Source: Linnemannia hyalina (taxonomy: Eukaryota > Mortierellomycota > Mortierellomycetes > Mortierellales > Mortierellaceae). From it: 64,000 bases of DNA. Where the stretch lies: positions 620,001-684,000 of the forward strand of contig JAHRHY010000018.1 of NCBI GenBank assembly GCA_019671135.1. The letters run 5' to 3'. The first letter of the stretch is position 1; each line of letters opens with the position of its first letter. This document shows positions 1 to 13,056 of the stretch, in pieces. The notes under the pieces are model-generated. The model saw only the letters and a program-made list of their open reading frames with translations. It made no database searches and was not told the DNA's origin. Position numbers and translations under genes: made by a program.

Positions 1-2176
1 GATACCATAAGAAAGGGTGAAGAAAAAGGGTAAGAACCTTTTATATTCTTCTCGTTGTCGCGATTCTTCCTTCTTGATCCCTTCTACTGTACTTACTTCC
101 AACAAATGTGAAACCGCGCATACGCGCTTTTTTGCTTATGGCAGGCAGAATCTTGCCCTTCGCTGTTGGACACATCTTCAGTCACTCTTTTACTCTTCCC
201 CCCTCGAAGAACTCCTTTCTCATATCATCATCGGCAGAGTCGTGCTCTTTCCCCTCGCTCTCTTTTGTCGTTCATCATCTACTTTTCTTCTTCCTTCTCT
301 TTTTTCAGCCCGAGTAGACACACGTCCGATCATAGGATAATGTCGCATGGGGTTATTGCATGCTGTGTCCAAGTGTCACATCACACACGCCAGGGGTTGT
401 CCATTTGGACATTCAGGACAAACACACCATACACACCGTGTCACCTCTGCATTTTTTACAAGAAGAGCGTCAGATCGGGCAGGGGAAAGGACATCAAGGA
501 ATTGACAAAGGGCAAGGGAAGGTATCTAGCCCTGAATACATAAATCTCATCACGAGGGTAAAGTAACCTTGGTTTGGTCACCACCATCATCATCAACATC
601 ATCCTGCTGCTTGATGACATGATTTCTGTCCCTTTGTCTGTTTAAAAAGATATTTTGGTGGCACGCATCCGTTTCCCTCGTGTTTGCCTCACTCGACAGC
701 CCTTTCTTTCTCTCAAATAGACAAACAAACAGACCCCTGCCACTCTCGACTGATCCCCCCCTCCCCCTACCTCCTGTCTCTTTCTCCCGCCCATTCTCCT
801 TTCCTATCCACAACTCTTCGCTTCGCAGAACAAGAAAAAAAACCAAATGGGCGTAGTATTGCGCAGGAGGGAAATTGGGACAATAAGAGATGACACATAC
901 AAGGGGTGGGGTGGGGGGGGGGGACATATATTAGAAAAAATGGATCAATGGTGGCGGGTTAAGTAAAAATCGGACAAAATGTATGAACATGGCCATAAGC
1001 TCACGGCCATGGTCGGAACGTGGAAGTTGCAAAAGGTTGATGTAACGGACAAAAAAGATAAGAGTAGCAGCTAGCTAACCCCTATTGGCAATGGTGCTCT
1101 TCACAAAATAAAATAGCTTCTTGTTTCATATTGTGAAAGGTAAAATTGGGCGAGTCGGAGTAAAATCGTGAAGATTGCAGTGCAAGAGACAGGTGAGCAA
1201 GAGGTGAAGAAAGGAAAGAGAGATAGCGTGAAGTGAAGATAACAATGCCCCCTTTGCGGATACAAATGTGCATGTAGTCTCGACTCCGATCTGTGTTGAC
1301 GTTGAAAAGGGGTGAGGAATAGGCTGAGTGCCAAAATGGTATATGCTTGATGCTCATCCATTGTATCTCCGTTTTGGTGGGTTGAGGGTAGAATAATAAG
1401 CGAGAGGGGCAAGGATTGCGTGATGATATGCTGTTGTTGGCGTTTGAGAGTTGGGTGATAAGGTGAATTGGCGGAGGATTATTGTTATCTGCCGTTGTGT
1501 TGGGTACCTGACTGTTCTTGAATGAAGTGAAAGGCTGAAGTGAAAGGAGTGAAAGTGAAGTGAAAGTGAGGTAGTGTCGATGGATCAGCAGTTGTGACCG
1601 TTGGTGCCAGTGTGAGGTTAAGAATGGTCAATGCGACTTTGTGTGAAAGAACGAAAGCAAGAAAGAAGGAAGGGAGAGTGAAGGTATGTGAAAAGAGAAT
1701 AAGTGGGTGTGAATATGACGAGGAGGAGAAAAGGAAGAGGTGAAGAAGAAAGTCAGGAACAGAGTGAAGAAAGAAAAAGACGAAACGAAAAGAGAAGGCG
1801 ATGATGACAGGGTTTAAAACCCTGAATGCATGGACCACCCAACCACGCCTTTTTTTTCCTTCTCAAATACACAGTCACCTTGCCACTCGCAATGACATCA
1901 ACAGTGGTAACACACGGGCGGAACAAAAATGGCAAACGACGAGACACGACACCTAAAAGGGGATCAATTTGGGTGGAATGGAAAGAGGTCCTGCTCCCTG
2001 CCTTGCCTTGACAGGTCCACGGAAACACGATTTCCCGAACGCGACATTTGTCCTCCGTCCACTTTCTAGCCTCTCTTGTATCTTTGCATACATGTGTGAA
2101 AGAGGTGGGGGTTTTGGTTATGCGGAAAGTTGTATTAGATTTCTTTTTATGTGTGTATACTGTACAAAAGGACTCC
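1..2176. other. Intergenic region, no gene recognised
   Basis: I see no convincing gene here. The reading frames present are short and low in complexity (Ser, Phe, Leu, Pro from CT-rich sequence) with no recognisable domain and no consistent exon pattern. The minus strand from about 1,840 to 1,450 is strongly pyrimidine-rich, like the 5' leaders of other genes in this window, so it could be the leader of a minus-strand gene whose body lies outside the window. A G-run interrupts 905-925. Confidence 0.5.
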
Positions 2177-5100
2177 CTACATAAGGACACCTTGGTTACG
2201 CTCGGGATCGTGTAGGCGATGGACACGAACATCTGGACCAGGGTTGACACTGCTGGCATCCTGGGGCGTAATCAGAATGAACTGCACTCCGTCAGCTTCC
2301 CGTGCTGCATCAATCAGCATACTCATACTAATTCGACGGTTCACAGCATCCATGAACACATCAAACTCGTCCAAACTATTCGTTCGAGTAGAAAAAAAAA
2401 ACATTAGTAAGCATGACAAAGGCTTGGCCTGTCAGGCACGCACTGACAATAGAAAGAGACCAAAAAAATGTCGAGACTCACCAGCGAATGGTACTGGCCA
2501 TCGAGTTCCAGAGGGCCAAAAGGAAACAGATGGTCGAAAACGACTTTTCTCCTCCAGACAACGACTTGGGATCCTTGTCTCTCGAGACACCCGCCTGGGC
2601 AGAGTTTGGATCATCCGTCTCAACCTATTAAAGCAAAGATATGTCGTTACTCCCCTATTCTGTAGTAGCCCGCCAAAAATGACAAGATATGAACAACCTT
2701 GCTCTTACCTTGATGGTCAGTTCCTTCTCCGGGTGCTTAAACTGGAGCTCGCCAGAATACTTGCGAAAAGCAAGCAAGAGACTAAAGTTGATCGCAGAAC
2801 GAAGAGACATTTGATTCCGGAATTCGCGCCAGCGCGAAATTCTGTGATGCAGAGTCGGTTTAAGATGCTATCATACGTTGCAAAAAAAAGTGAAAAAAGG
2901 AGGAATAGTAAAACGAGGGTCAGTAATGGAAAGACAAGGTACACATGACCCTTGACCGTACTCAAACATCTACCACAACAAAGAAAATAATGAAAAGGCA
3001 ACACTGAACTTACGTCGATAAATTGGTTCATGTGGTTAATGCTGTCCCTGGCTGTCTTGTACTCGTCCTGCTTGCGTTGCATGTCAAGGACAATCTCCTC
3101 CACAGTGGCGCCACGCGCTTTCTCTTGCGCTAGTAGTTTCGCCTGCATCGCTTTGATCTTCGTTTCCAGATCCTTCTTCGATTTAGTGACCTCGACTCGC
3201 TCACAGTATTCCAGTGCTTGCTCGGTCGAAACTTCCAATTTTTGGATGCTAGCTTGCAATTCCTTCTCGCTTTGCGCGATAATAGCTCGTTCCCGATCCA
3301 GTTTTTTATCCCAGTGCTGGATCCTTGTGAGATATTCTTCACGCTTTTGATTGAGAGTCTCGAGGTCATCCTACAAACGTCAAAAGTTACGCGCGGAATC
3401 TTGTCAGTCAATCGAGATACGTACAAATCGATACCGACTGTGTTCTAATACAAAATATCACAAAAACAAACGACGTACCTGAAGCCTGTTCGCCTTGGAT
3501 TCCTGGGACTGGATGGACTCGTTCAGCTCGACCACCTGTTGCTGGAGGGCTCTCATACTGTCCTTGATGACTTGCTTCTGGGCAAGAATAGGCTCATACT
3601 GCTTCTTCATGGTCTCCATCTCCTCCACATCCTTCTGCTTCGACTCCTCGTACATTTGAATGTTGACAGGCTCGTCCTCTTCCAAGCCCACCTTCAACTC
3701 GTCAATGGCCTTGGTCTTGAGTTTTAACTCTTTCTCCATGTTCGCCAACTGCCTCTTAGTCTGGATGCGCTCCCTATCCGTAGTTTCAACCTCCTTGCCA
3801 AGTTCGTTGAATTCCTTCATCCGATAGCGAAGAGTCTCTTCAAGGCGTCGGCCATTGCCCTCCAATTGCTGCGCTTCCTGCTCCACGTTCACGGCGAGAC
3901 GAGGAGGTCCACGGTATCTGTTCACCGACGAACTGGAGGCACCACCTGCCCGGTCTCCGACACGCCACATGTCCATCGAAAAACATGCACTAACATTGGT
4001 AGGGAACCGACCACCCGGACCTGAGCTGGTCACAACATCACCCTCGCGACGGGTCGCGACTAGAATGGTAGACTCGATGGCGTTCTTGTCAATCATCAGG
4101 CGTCGAACCCACTCATCGTCAAACTCCAGGGCTCTATTGATCGTGAGATACCGGTCCGATGGCTCCTTGTCTCTGTAGTCAAAGATGACCTTTCTGGTCA
4201 GGATGATGTCCGATTGACTAGTAGAATGACCAACAAGAAGGTCGCATTAATATGAGATTATCGCCTACCAACATGTTGAATATAAAAAAAAATCGCTTTT
4301 GTGAACAGAAATGTACCATTTGTTTCTCCTGAGGATGTTCAGAAGAGTAGATCTGTCCTGGTCATGCGTCACAGCGAAAGCGTTCATAACTGGGCTGAGC
4401 ACCGCCTCAATAATGTCCTTGTAGGCCTTCTCCTTCAACTTGACATGACGACCGAGGGGTCCTGTAGGAGGCTCGCCTCTCCATCCTCTCCGCTTGGTCA
4501 CCTCGTCGATATCTCGCAGAACATCGGGAATATACTGTCCAAATGCTCTGAGCGAATTCTGCTTCTGACTCATGAGTTGTTGGATTCGCTCGTTGTTATC
4601 CTTCCGCTCCCTCTGCGCTCGAGCCACAAGGGAGTTGGCCTGCTCGGATCGATTGTTAAGATCTTCCTGTTTCTGCTCCAGCAAAGCGAGGTTTTCCTTG
4701 GTCTCTGCATACCTCCGCTTGCCAACCTCCATCTCGTCCTCAAGCTGCTTGATGTTGTTCTCGATCTCGGCCTTGCGTGGTTGGCCATTCGACTGGAGCT
4801 TCTTTAATTCCTGCTCGATTGTTTGTTCGTAGCCGCGGATCCGATCCTTCAGAACCTTAATCTCATCATTGACCGTCTTCTCCTCCTCGTGCAGCGTCTT
4901 GAGCTCTTCCCGTTTCTCGCGCATCTTCAACTCCAAACCCCTTTTCTCCTCCTGAAATGGCGCCGTCGAGTCTGTTTGCTCCCTGGCAGTCAGCTCAAGA
5001 GCGCGAACTTCCTCGTCAAGTGTGGCCAGCTTTTGCTCCTCTCCTGTGCGTCTGTTTTCGATGGCAGGAACTCGGGCCTCGTGACCCTCCAGCTCCTTCC

Positions 5101-6515
5101 TCAACTCAGTCACTATCCCTTCCAAATCCTCGATCTGAACCCATACAATTTCCTTCTTCATCTCCTCGACTTTGAGCTCCAATGTCGCCGCCTGCTGACT
5201 GTCCTTGAACCGAGCCTGGGCCTCCTTGGCAAGGTGGAGGAGTTCAGGAAGAGCCTCGTTTTTTTTCTTCATGGTCGTCTGCATCATGTCGATACAGTCG
5301 CGGATGTGCTCATAGTCCTGGCTCAGTTGGTGGAGCTGAGTTCCCTTGTTGAAGGAGATGTACTTGTCTGCGGGGGTGGAAGATTGGAGAAACTGACGAG
5401 CCGAGTCCTGTGAGAGAACGTTGATGGGGTTGTCGACCTGGATGTTCATGTGGTCGAGGATAGCAGCTAGATCATCGCGCTTGGTCGAAATTGTCTTGCC
5501 CTTGGCGTTCTTGATCTTGTAGCTCGAGCCTCCGTCCAGAGAAATGCGGCGCTCAACAATGATACTCTCTCCGTAGATATCTGGTTTGTATCCGTCGTTG
5601 CCTCTGTTCCGAAGCTGCAGCCGAACGTCCGTCTGGGTGGCACCCTCACGAATAAGGGCCTTAAGACTGTGACCACGGTTGGTGACGGATGCTTTTCCTC
5701 CAAGGCAGACCATGATAGCGGTCAAAATAGCACTCTTTCCACCTATGTATTCAAATGATTAAGTGGTAATTTTGTTAGTTCCAATCCAGGCACAGAAAAG
5801 TAGCAACGTACTTCCTGTGTAGGCCATGCCACTTACTTCCGTTATGTCCGATAATGAAGTTGATTTTGGGTCCGAATGGCACCTTGAGATGACGATGGCA
5901 CATAAAGTCATGCATTTCAATCATTTCAATGACACCCATCTCTGCAACGGCCTATGATAACGATAGAAGGATTATCGGTTAAGTTCTGCAAGAGACAGTG
6001 AACTTTAAGCCCTTGCCCTACAAGTACAACAGCAAACATACACCATGGCGGCCGGGGGTGGTCTTTGAGGTCTCAAAATCACGGTTCGCCTTTTCGAGCC
6101 ACTCCAAATCATCGGCATTCTTCTCGTGAGTATCCTCGACATCATGCCAGCCCTCAGGTTCCTCTCGACCGACTTCATCGTCATCCTCCTCTTCTTCCTC
6201 GAGCTCTTCCGGGCTTTCTTCTACCGCCACCTCCTTGTGCTTTGCTCTCTTGGGTGCCTAATATACAACAATATTAATTGATTGTTAGCAAAAACATTAT
6301 CCCTGCAACATTCTCAAACGTTCGAGATGGAGGTTTTCGCCGAGATTGGTGAAGTTGTCATTTTGGTGGCAAAGGGTTCAAATCAACAAAAGGAGTCTTT
6401 TTGGACTCACCTTCTCCTTTGCTGACTTTGTTCCATTGCTCGGGGTTCTCTTGGCGACATATTCCTCTTCCTCCTCTTCCTCCTCAATCATCCGCCTCTT
6501 TCTTGGTTCGGGCAT
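2177..6515 (-). CDS. SMC6: Structural maintenance of chromosomes protein 6 (SMC5/6 complex)
   Basis: SMC6 is the ATPase arm that pairs with SMC5 in the nuclear SMC5/6 complex, which resolves recombination intermediates and stalled forks. I read nine exons: 6515-6411, 6257-6042, 5951-5837, 5742-4317, 4217-3479, 3370-3014, 2867-2709, 2624-2482 and 2375-2177. They keep phase throughout and give about 1,152 residues, normal for the family. The Walker A motif GHNGSGKS (about residue 142) is rebuilt across an intron. Then come the SMC6-typical NPINVLSQD stretch, a long coiled coil, a hinge around 540-700, a second coiled coil, the signature LSGGEKS (about 1,060) and the Walker B/D-loop RCLDEFDVFMD. 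The start is the ATG before MPEPRKRR; the acidic N-terminus is typical. It faces the ZNF830-like gene across 242 bp. I see no break. Confidence 0.95.
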
Positions 6516-6757
6516 GGCGTCCTGTTTCTTTTTTTTTTTGTTTGTTGGGTGATGTAAAAAGAAGAGATGGTGCCGTTTGTGCATTTGTCGCGTTGGGCAA
6601 AGAGGGTCAAACTATCCAGGGAAAACAACGTTATTTTTCACGTGACTCAAACGACTGCTTTTTTCGGTACAAACTTGTTGAATAACTCACAGTTGATCGC
6701 CTCTCTCTCTCTTCCCACCTCCCTTCACACCCTTTCGCCATTCCACCTTCCTTACAC
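6516..6757. promoter_or_regulatory. Compact divergent promoter of SMC6 and the ZNF830-like gene
   Basis: The two start codons are 242 bp apart and point away from each other, so both promoters must lie mainly in this segment. It contains a long T-run near 6530 and a CT-rich stretch (6690-6755) just before the plus-strand ATG. I see no clear TATA box on either strand. The shared promoter is inferred from geometry only. Confidence 0.5.
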
Positions 6758-8164
6758 ATGTCAAAGGACGTCCGCCGGTTGTTCGCCGCCCAGAAGGCAG
6801 CCAAAGCAGGAGCAGCAGCAGCCGCCTCACCATCTTCTTCTTCGCCATCTTCACTCTCAGCCTCAGTCTCAAAGCGGGTCACCCACCCCTTGGCCAAATA
6901 CGACCCCAAGACCTTTCGCCTGACATGTGCCATTTGTGGGCCAGCCGTGCCCATCAAGTCCGACAGTCTCTGGAACGCCCATTTGGTCTCCAAGGCTCAT
7001 CAGGAAGCCGTCGCCAAGCTGCGAGCCGTCAAGGAGCAGATGCAACGGAAAGAGGCCGAGGCTGCAGAACAACGGAAACTTTGGCAGCAACAACAACAAC
7101 AGCAGCAGGCTCAGGCTCAGGCACAGGGACAAGGCGTCAAGAGGAAAGCTGCTGGAGGACTGGTCGCCTATGCGGACGACAGTGAGAGCGATAGTGATGA
7201 CGAAGAGACTGGATCGGCAGCACCAGCGCCTGCAACAAACAGCCAATCCGCAGTGACCTCAGATTTCAAACGTGTCAAAATCGACGATGAGGCACCAGAG
7301 CAGGAGGACCACCGACGGGAACAGGAGCAGGATATTGAGGACGAAGAGGAAACTATGGCTGGTCTACCCGCTGGGTTCTTTGACGCAGCGCCATTACAAT
7401 CAGAGGCAACACAAGATAGCATACCCCAGGAGGAGGAGGAGCCAGAGCCAGAGCCAGAGAACATGGAGGGTGTGCTGCCTGCAGGGTTCTTTGATAACCC
7501 AGAGGAGGATGCGAGGGTTCGCGTTGAAGTTGGAGGCGCGACGGCAGATCAGCAGCAACGTCAGGTCGATGTGGAGTTCAAGGCTCTGGAGGCCGAGCTG
7601 GCTCGGGATTTGGAGCGTCAGGAGAGGCAGGATGCTCAGATTCGAGCTGGTCAGGCAGTGGAAACGAAACACATCACGACTGCGAATAGTGCGTCCAGCG
7701 AACACATTCCTTATGAGGAGAAAGTGGAACTGGAAGAACAGGAGCTGGAGGAGAGTATCATGGCGCGTTCGGAGGAAGAGTACCTGCTCTTTGTGGAGAT
7801 GCAGGAGAGACTGGACGCGTTGCGGGAAAAGAAGAACCGTCTCCTTGTACTCCAAAAGTCACCCAGTGTAGCAACAACAGCAGCAGTCGGAGCATCATCA
7901 TCACCTTCGGGAATTTCGTCTAGCACAAAGAGCAAACCGAGGAAGGCCAAAGGCAAGTCGATTTTGGACCTTGTCAGAGAGCAGGAACTCGCCAAGAAGG
8001 AAAAGGAGCGTCAAGCGGCTGCAGCGTTCGCTAAGGCGAATGCGGATCGAGGAGACAGCAAAATGGGCGGTGGCGATGATAACTCGAATGGCGACGAGGA
8101 TGAGAGTGATGAGGACGACGAGGACATTGAAGCCATGATGGACTGGAGAGCAAGGCGAGTGTAA
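6758..8164 (+). CDS. ZNF830/CCDC16-like U1-type zinc-finger protein
   Basis: This single-exon gene encodes 468 residues. Near residues 45-80 lies one zinc finger of the U1/matrin type (CAIC...NAHLVSKAH, a C-x2-C...H-x5-H arrangement) that usually binds structured RNA. Two copies of a GFFD motif follow (LPAGFFDAAP and LPAGFFDNPEEDARVRVEV). The second is the diagnostic stretch of ZNF830/CCDC16, a nuclear protein linked to pre-mRNA splicing and early S-phase genome stability. A charged coiled-coil segment (about 325-365) and an acidic tail ending MMDWRARRV complete it. Poly-Ala, poly-Gln and Asp/Glu runs lie between. An AATAAA polyadenylation signal follows about 20 bp after the stop. It converges with the LRR gene, 223 bp separating the stops. 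The family assignment is firm; the splicing role is inferred from homologues. Confidence 0.85.
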   Translation: MSKDVRRLFAAQKAAKAGAAAAASPSSSSPSSLSASVSKRVTHPLAKYDPKTFRLTCAICGPAVPIKSDSLWNAHLVSKAHQEAVAKLRAVKEQMQRKEAEAAEQRKLWQQQQQQQQAQAQAQGQGVKRKAAGGLVAYADDSESDSDDEETGSAAPAPATNSQSAVTSDFKRVKIDDEAPEQEDHRREQEQDIEDEEETMAGLPAGFFDAAPLQSEATQDSIPQEEEEPEPEPENMEGVLPAGFFDNPEEDARVRVEVGGATADQQQRQVDVEFKALEAELARDLERQERQDAQIRAGQAVETKHITTANSASSEHIPYEEKVELEEQELEESIMARSEEEYLLFVEMQERLDALREKKNRLLVLQKSPSVATTAAVGASSSPSGISSSTKSKPRKAKGKSILDLVREQELAKKEKERQAAAAFAKANADRGDSKMGGGDDNSNGDEDESDEDDEDIEAMMDWRARRV

Positions 8165-8387
8165 ACCCTCACCCATGTCTGCAATAAAAATAATAGACAA
8201 TACCACGGCAAGACGTTTAACGATCGAGCATTATTTTGGCGAGCAGAAACGTCGCATTTTAATCATTCAACAATTGAAAGCACTGAAAAGAAAGGAGAAA
8301 AAAACTAAAAGAACCAGAACAATTTTTTTTTTCTTTTTTCATAATATCATAACAAAAAGGGACGGGAAACAGTTAAGAAAAACAGCA

Positions 8388-11300
8388 TCAATGCTCAGCA
8401 TTACGACCAATGACTCGCATAGTCCAAGGGTCAATCCCAGTCAGGACCAGATCCTCGACCTTGGCAGCAGCACCAGCGTTTCTGCGCCACAGATCCCGGT
8501 TGCGATCAATGTAGCGCTGCAGAACATGGGTATCGATAGCATCGTAATAGCCCTTGTCAAACTCCCACTCAAGGTCGAGGAGCGTCTGGTTCTGCTTCAA
8601 ACACTGGCTTAGGTGCTCCAACGACGGCTCGTTGTCACAGACCCTGGCGCGCTTGACGGACAGACGCAAGAGGGTGTTGTGGCTCGACCGGAGGAAATCT
8701 CCAAAGGCGAGGATATCGTCGGCAGCATCTCCGTCCAGAGCATGTACCTCGATCGACAGCAGCTTGCTAGCGTTCCGATTCAGACCCATGGTGAGTTCCC
8801 GGAGGTTCACATGTGAGACTGAGAGGCGAGCTAGGGTGCGGTTCGCCTCGAGGAATCGCTGGACTGCGGGGCCCATGCTTCCAAGCTGGGTGAAGGAAGG
8901 ACTTTCCATCCGAAGGGCGCACAGGGTCGGATGGTAGACGAGGCAGTCGAGAAGCTTGCTTCCTCCTTGGGCGGTCATCTCGTTGTCAGAGACGTCTAGA
9001 GACTTGAGACGACTGAGGGAACTTGTCTCCTCGAGGGCCTTGCAGAGAACCGAGACCACCTGGTCGTTCATACAGGTGCCCTTCAGGTGGAGGATCGACA
9101 AGTGGGAACAGAAACTCGTGAATACTCCCTGAAGGTCACCAGGGATGAGGACAGCCTTGTTGAAGAGCATGGAGCCATTGAAGGACACCTTGGCATGTGG
9201 ACAGTCAATCAGCGACCTGGCAAATACTTGTGCTCCTGCAAAGGTAGCACGGCGCAAATCGACTTCGAACCACGACAGCGCGCTGCAGCGCCCGTCTGGT
9301 TGAGAGAACAGACTCGCAAGGGCTTCTGCGGTCAGGTCACCGCATCCTCCGTTCTGTAGTTCCAGGTGCTCCAGTTTGCCTGTATCGATCGCACGAACCA
9401 TCCTAGAGCAAGGTTCGTCCGACGGCCAGGCAGTCCTAGGCAAAATCAACTCGGTACAGGAGAGTCGACTCACAAGATGGATAGTCCTCTCCATCGCCTC
9501 CAGGTCCAGCTCGTTCTCGGACTCGGAAATATCCAATCTCCTGAGGTTCTTCCCGCTGATGGCCCGATCCAATGCCATGGCCGACTCATTTCCGAATCCA
9601 GAGGAAGGCAGAGCAAGCCTTTCAAGACGATCACCGACGGCTTCGATAATGGCACAACATCCCGCATCGTCCAAGTAGTTGTGACCAAGGTCGAGCTCCT
9701 TCAACGATGCGTACCGTTCAAGGTGGCATGCAAGGATCGCTGAATGGGCCTCTGAGATGTCACAGTTGCGAAGCGACAAAACGGTCAATTGCCGGCAACC
9801 AAGGAGACCCTTTAACACCGAGACCAGGCGGGTGGACTTGAGGGAGATGTCGGTCAAGCGCAAGATCGACAAGTTGGTACACACACTCAACAAGTCACCA
9901 AGCAGCTCATGACCGTCCTTAAGCGAGACCTCGGTCAGTTCCAGGGATCGAACATACGGCAGCTCCTTGGGGATGGTCAGACCACGACTGGGGATCAGGT
10001 CCTTGATATCCTTGAAGTGAAAGTACCTCACTTTCCCTGCGGTCATCATCCGGAGGATCCCGAGGAGCTTCTTCTTGCCCATGGATGCAATCTCGCGGTA
10101 CTCGTGACAGGTCAGGGTCAACTTTGAGATATTGGTCTTCTTGAGGGACTCGGCCAACATCTTGAGTTCCTGATACGAATAGTTCCGGAGGTTGATTTCT
10201 AACTCGTTGAAAGCTCCAGCCCGAGTCATCGCGCCCATGAATCGGTCAAAGGCCTCGCCAGAGGACAGCGTGATTTTGACAATTCCCAGGTGTTTGTCGT
10301 AGACGCCCCGGTTTAACGTGATCTCGTTCTCAAACTCGCGGTCCTGTCGTTGGTGGTAGGTCGCGCGGTAGTGGTCGAGACAGATCCAGCGGACATGGCC
10401 CTGTGCGTCCACAGTTCGGAAGAGGTTGCCGTGAGCGCCATCCTGATCCTTACGTTTCAAGAACGACTGGAGACGACGAAGATCAGCGCCTTCCATCTGG
10501 ATAAAGGACTCCTGAAAGAGTGCGTCGATGACGGTTTGACTTCCGTCGGTGGCGGGGACGGAACTCGCCAGCTGGCTCACATTGACCTTATTGGTGAGAC
10601 CACCACCATTGTCCATACCGGGGGCATTCTTGTCGAGACCGCTTTGATACTGATCGAGGTAACGGATTGAGTCGGTCACTCGAGCGTCCAAATCCTTGAG
10701 TATGCCGCCAGGAAGATCAATGGCAGCAATAGTCTTCAAGGCAGGGATGACCATCCCGGCAACAGTTAATCCACCCTTGAGGATCCGGAGCATCTGCAAG
10801 GTTCGGTGTCCATACTTGCGGAAGAACTCGTTAGGGCGGGTGATCTCATACCCTTCATGGCGAGCGACATGGACATAGTTCGCCTGGTTAGGTCCTGTTG
10901 GGTGCGTATGAAGTCCGCACTCACAGAGAAAGTACAACCGGAACTTTTGATGGGTATGGCTCGAAAGGATCGACAATGGGTTGTTGCCCTGGTAGTCAAC
11001 CTCGGGCAGGACAATAAACAACCGCGGGGACGAGTACTCGTGCAACTCGTACGACTGTGTGAAAACCGCATGGACCTGTTGTTGAAGGGCGACCAGGTGG
11101 TCTAAGGTCAGGGTCTGGACCTCGTTCAAGCGGTTGACGAGTACATGGAGCGTGCTGTGGAGATCGAAGATTTGCTGGAGCAGTTCGGCGTTCTTGGCGT
11201 TGGAAGCGAGGAGGGCGTGCTCCATCTGATCGAGCTTGACCTGGATAGAGTGAACCTCTGCCTTGAGGATGACGGTGTGCATGTCCTGGTCCTGGTGCAC

Positions 11301-11968
11301 GCGGTCGAACATGCTGACGAGGACTTCTTCGGTGACGGGGCTGACACTGCGTGTCATCATCAAAGGAGTCTGCAGCGGCGAGGGAGCGAGGGCGGCGGTG
11401 TTGGAGGGAGACATGGTCAAGAGCTGGCCCGGGTGGTAGGCAATCCGCCTTGGAGAGTGTCTATGAGTGATGTAGTTACGGATAATAAAACGACAGATTA
11501 GTATCGAAGGGAAACAGACTTGCAATTTCATTTTCAGGTACAATCAGCTCTATCGAATATCAGAGGGCCACAAGAAACAAACCTTTGTCGATGGCGGTCC
11601 AGGAGGTACGGCACAGGCTGGCCATCAAGCAGGAAGTCCTCTCCATAGGCAGAAAACGCATCGAGGATGTCCTCCACAAGAACATAAGGGAGGCCATCAT
11701 CGTCTTCTCGGACAGGGACATCCTTGACCTCATCCCTCATCTGCACCGCCTGGAAGCAATGTGCTATGTCCGGTCGGATACGCTTGTTCAACTCAGGCTC
11801 GTCGAACAGCGACCGCTTACGCGTCAGAGCCGTAAGCGGAAGAGTCGGTACGGGAGGAGGAGAGCAAGTGTCGCGGAGTAGAGGAGATGAAGTCGGTGTT
11901 GGGAGAGAAGGAGCAGGGTCGCCGTGAAGTCGTGGTTGTAAAGTGTGTATGTCTGAGGTAGGATGCAT
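8388..11968 (-). CDS. Leucine-rich-repeat (RNI-like) protein with Mortierellaceae-type N-terminal domain
   Basis: Two exons (11968-11583 and 11460-8388, intron 122 bp, phase kept) give about 1,152 residues. The N-terminal 130 residues are Pro/Ser/Thr-rich with a KR-type basic patch and then a SMART-like 'LVEDILDAF' segment. A coiled coil follows (about 160-230). Next is a conserved block with FRLYFLCECG and HEGYEITRPNEFFRKYG, which I associate with a large Mortierellomycotina/Glomeromycotina protein family found next to LRR, kinase or GTPase modules. From about residue 420 on there are leucine-rich repeats of the ribonuclease-inhibitor type (for example CRQLTVLSLRNCDIS, LKELDLGHNYLDDAG). No F-box, signal peptide or NACHT ATPase is visible. 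The role is unknown; ligand or protein binding through the LRRs is an inference. It is transcribed away from GLO3 across 1.1 kb. Confidence 0.85.
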
Positions 11969-13056
11969 TAAGTGTTTCTAAGGGTTGTTGATTCTGAGGT
12001 GGTTGCCCTTGCTCGACGTTCCTTTCGTTAACGGCACTCAGTCCTCGGCTGTTCTTGAAGTTGGTTCCCCTTGTCTCCGACAGATATAGAGGGGAGAAAA
12101 AAAAGAGGGAAAGCAAGCGAAAAATACTATCCGACTACACCTTTAAGTCCAAGTGTCTTTTCCTGCCGCTGGCTTCTTTTGCCTTTTTGTGTGAAGGAGC
12201 AATAACAAGAAAGGGTTGGCGGTGCAAAGAAGAGCGAGAAAGAAGGGAAAGAACCTTGGAGGTGCAGAAGGACGTAAAAGAGGCAGGCTTATTGCCCTTT
12301 CCTTCCTTTTAATCTGAAGGGGTGGTGGTAAGGGGAATCAGAGCAGCAGTTGGCGAGGACGAGACAGTTGAAAAGAAGTTTTGGGGGGGGTCAGAAGGGG
12401 GTCAAGAAAAGCAAGAGAAAGAGCAGAAAACTTCCCCAGAACACTCACCATTTTATAGCGAGAGAAAGTGGCGATGATGTGGCAAAACAGCCGAATGACT
12501 GACCGTGAGAGCTGCAGGAATGAATCGAAAAGGACCGATGGTTTGTGTTTGTGATTCCACACTCCAAAGCATTTTAGACCAAGCTGCAAGCAAGAAACTA
12601 TTTTTGACGGTGGCAATTGGGAAGAACACTTTCGATCGCCAAAGGGCGAACAGAGCGGCGGCGGACCGGGTCCTCTTAGTTCAGGGGCAAAGCATAAAGT
12701 AAGAGATACAGCCATGTCATTTATCGCACAAAGGACACTGATTTGCCAGCAAAGAGAAGAGGATTGTATGTTGTCAGCACAAACGTGCTTTCTTGTTTTA
12801 CTTTTGTTCTCTTGCCCTGAAAGAATAGAGTTTCTCGCCCTGGTATTGGTGCTTCCTCTTCCAGCCTTGAAGGTGAGAGGGCTGTCGGAGGTTGACAAGG
12901 CTCTCGTTCACTCTTTCTGAATGCAATTTCGCCTTTCGTATTCATTCATTCATTATCTACACGTGACTCCTATGTGAAGTCTCTTCAGTGCCGGCTTGCC
13001 GCTCCTTTCTTCCTCTTTTTTCTTCTTCATCCCTCTTCTCAACCAACCAACCGACC
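11969..13056. other. Divergent intergenic region between the LRR gene and GLO3
   Basis: This segment must hold the promoters of both neighbours. A 186-codon minus-strand reading frame (12,338-12,898) is present but has no recognisable domain and an implausible composition. The last 60 bp before the GLO3 ATG are CT-rich, like other leaders here. I see no other gene or repeat. Confidence 0.5.

Noticed and set aside
12338..12898. 186-codon minus-strand frame between the LRR gene and GLO3
   Set aside because: Composition rich in Ser, Cys and Leu with no domain, no splice context, and a location in a divergent promoter region.
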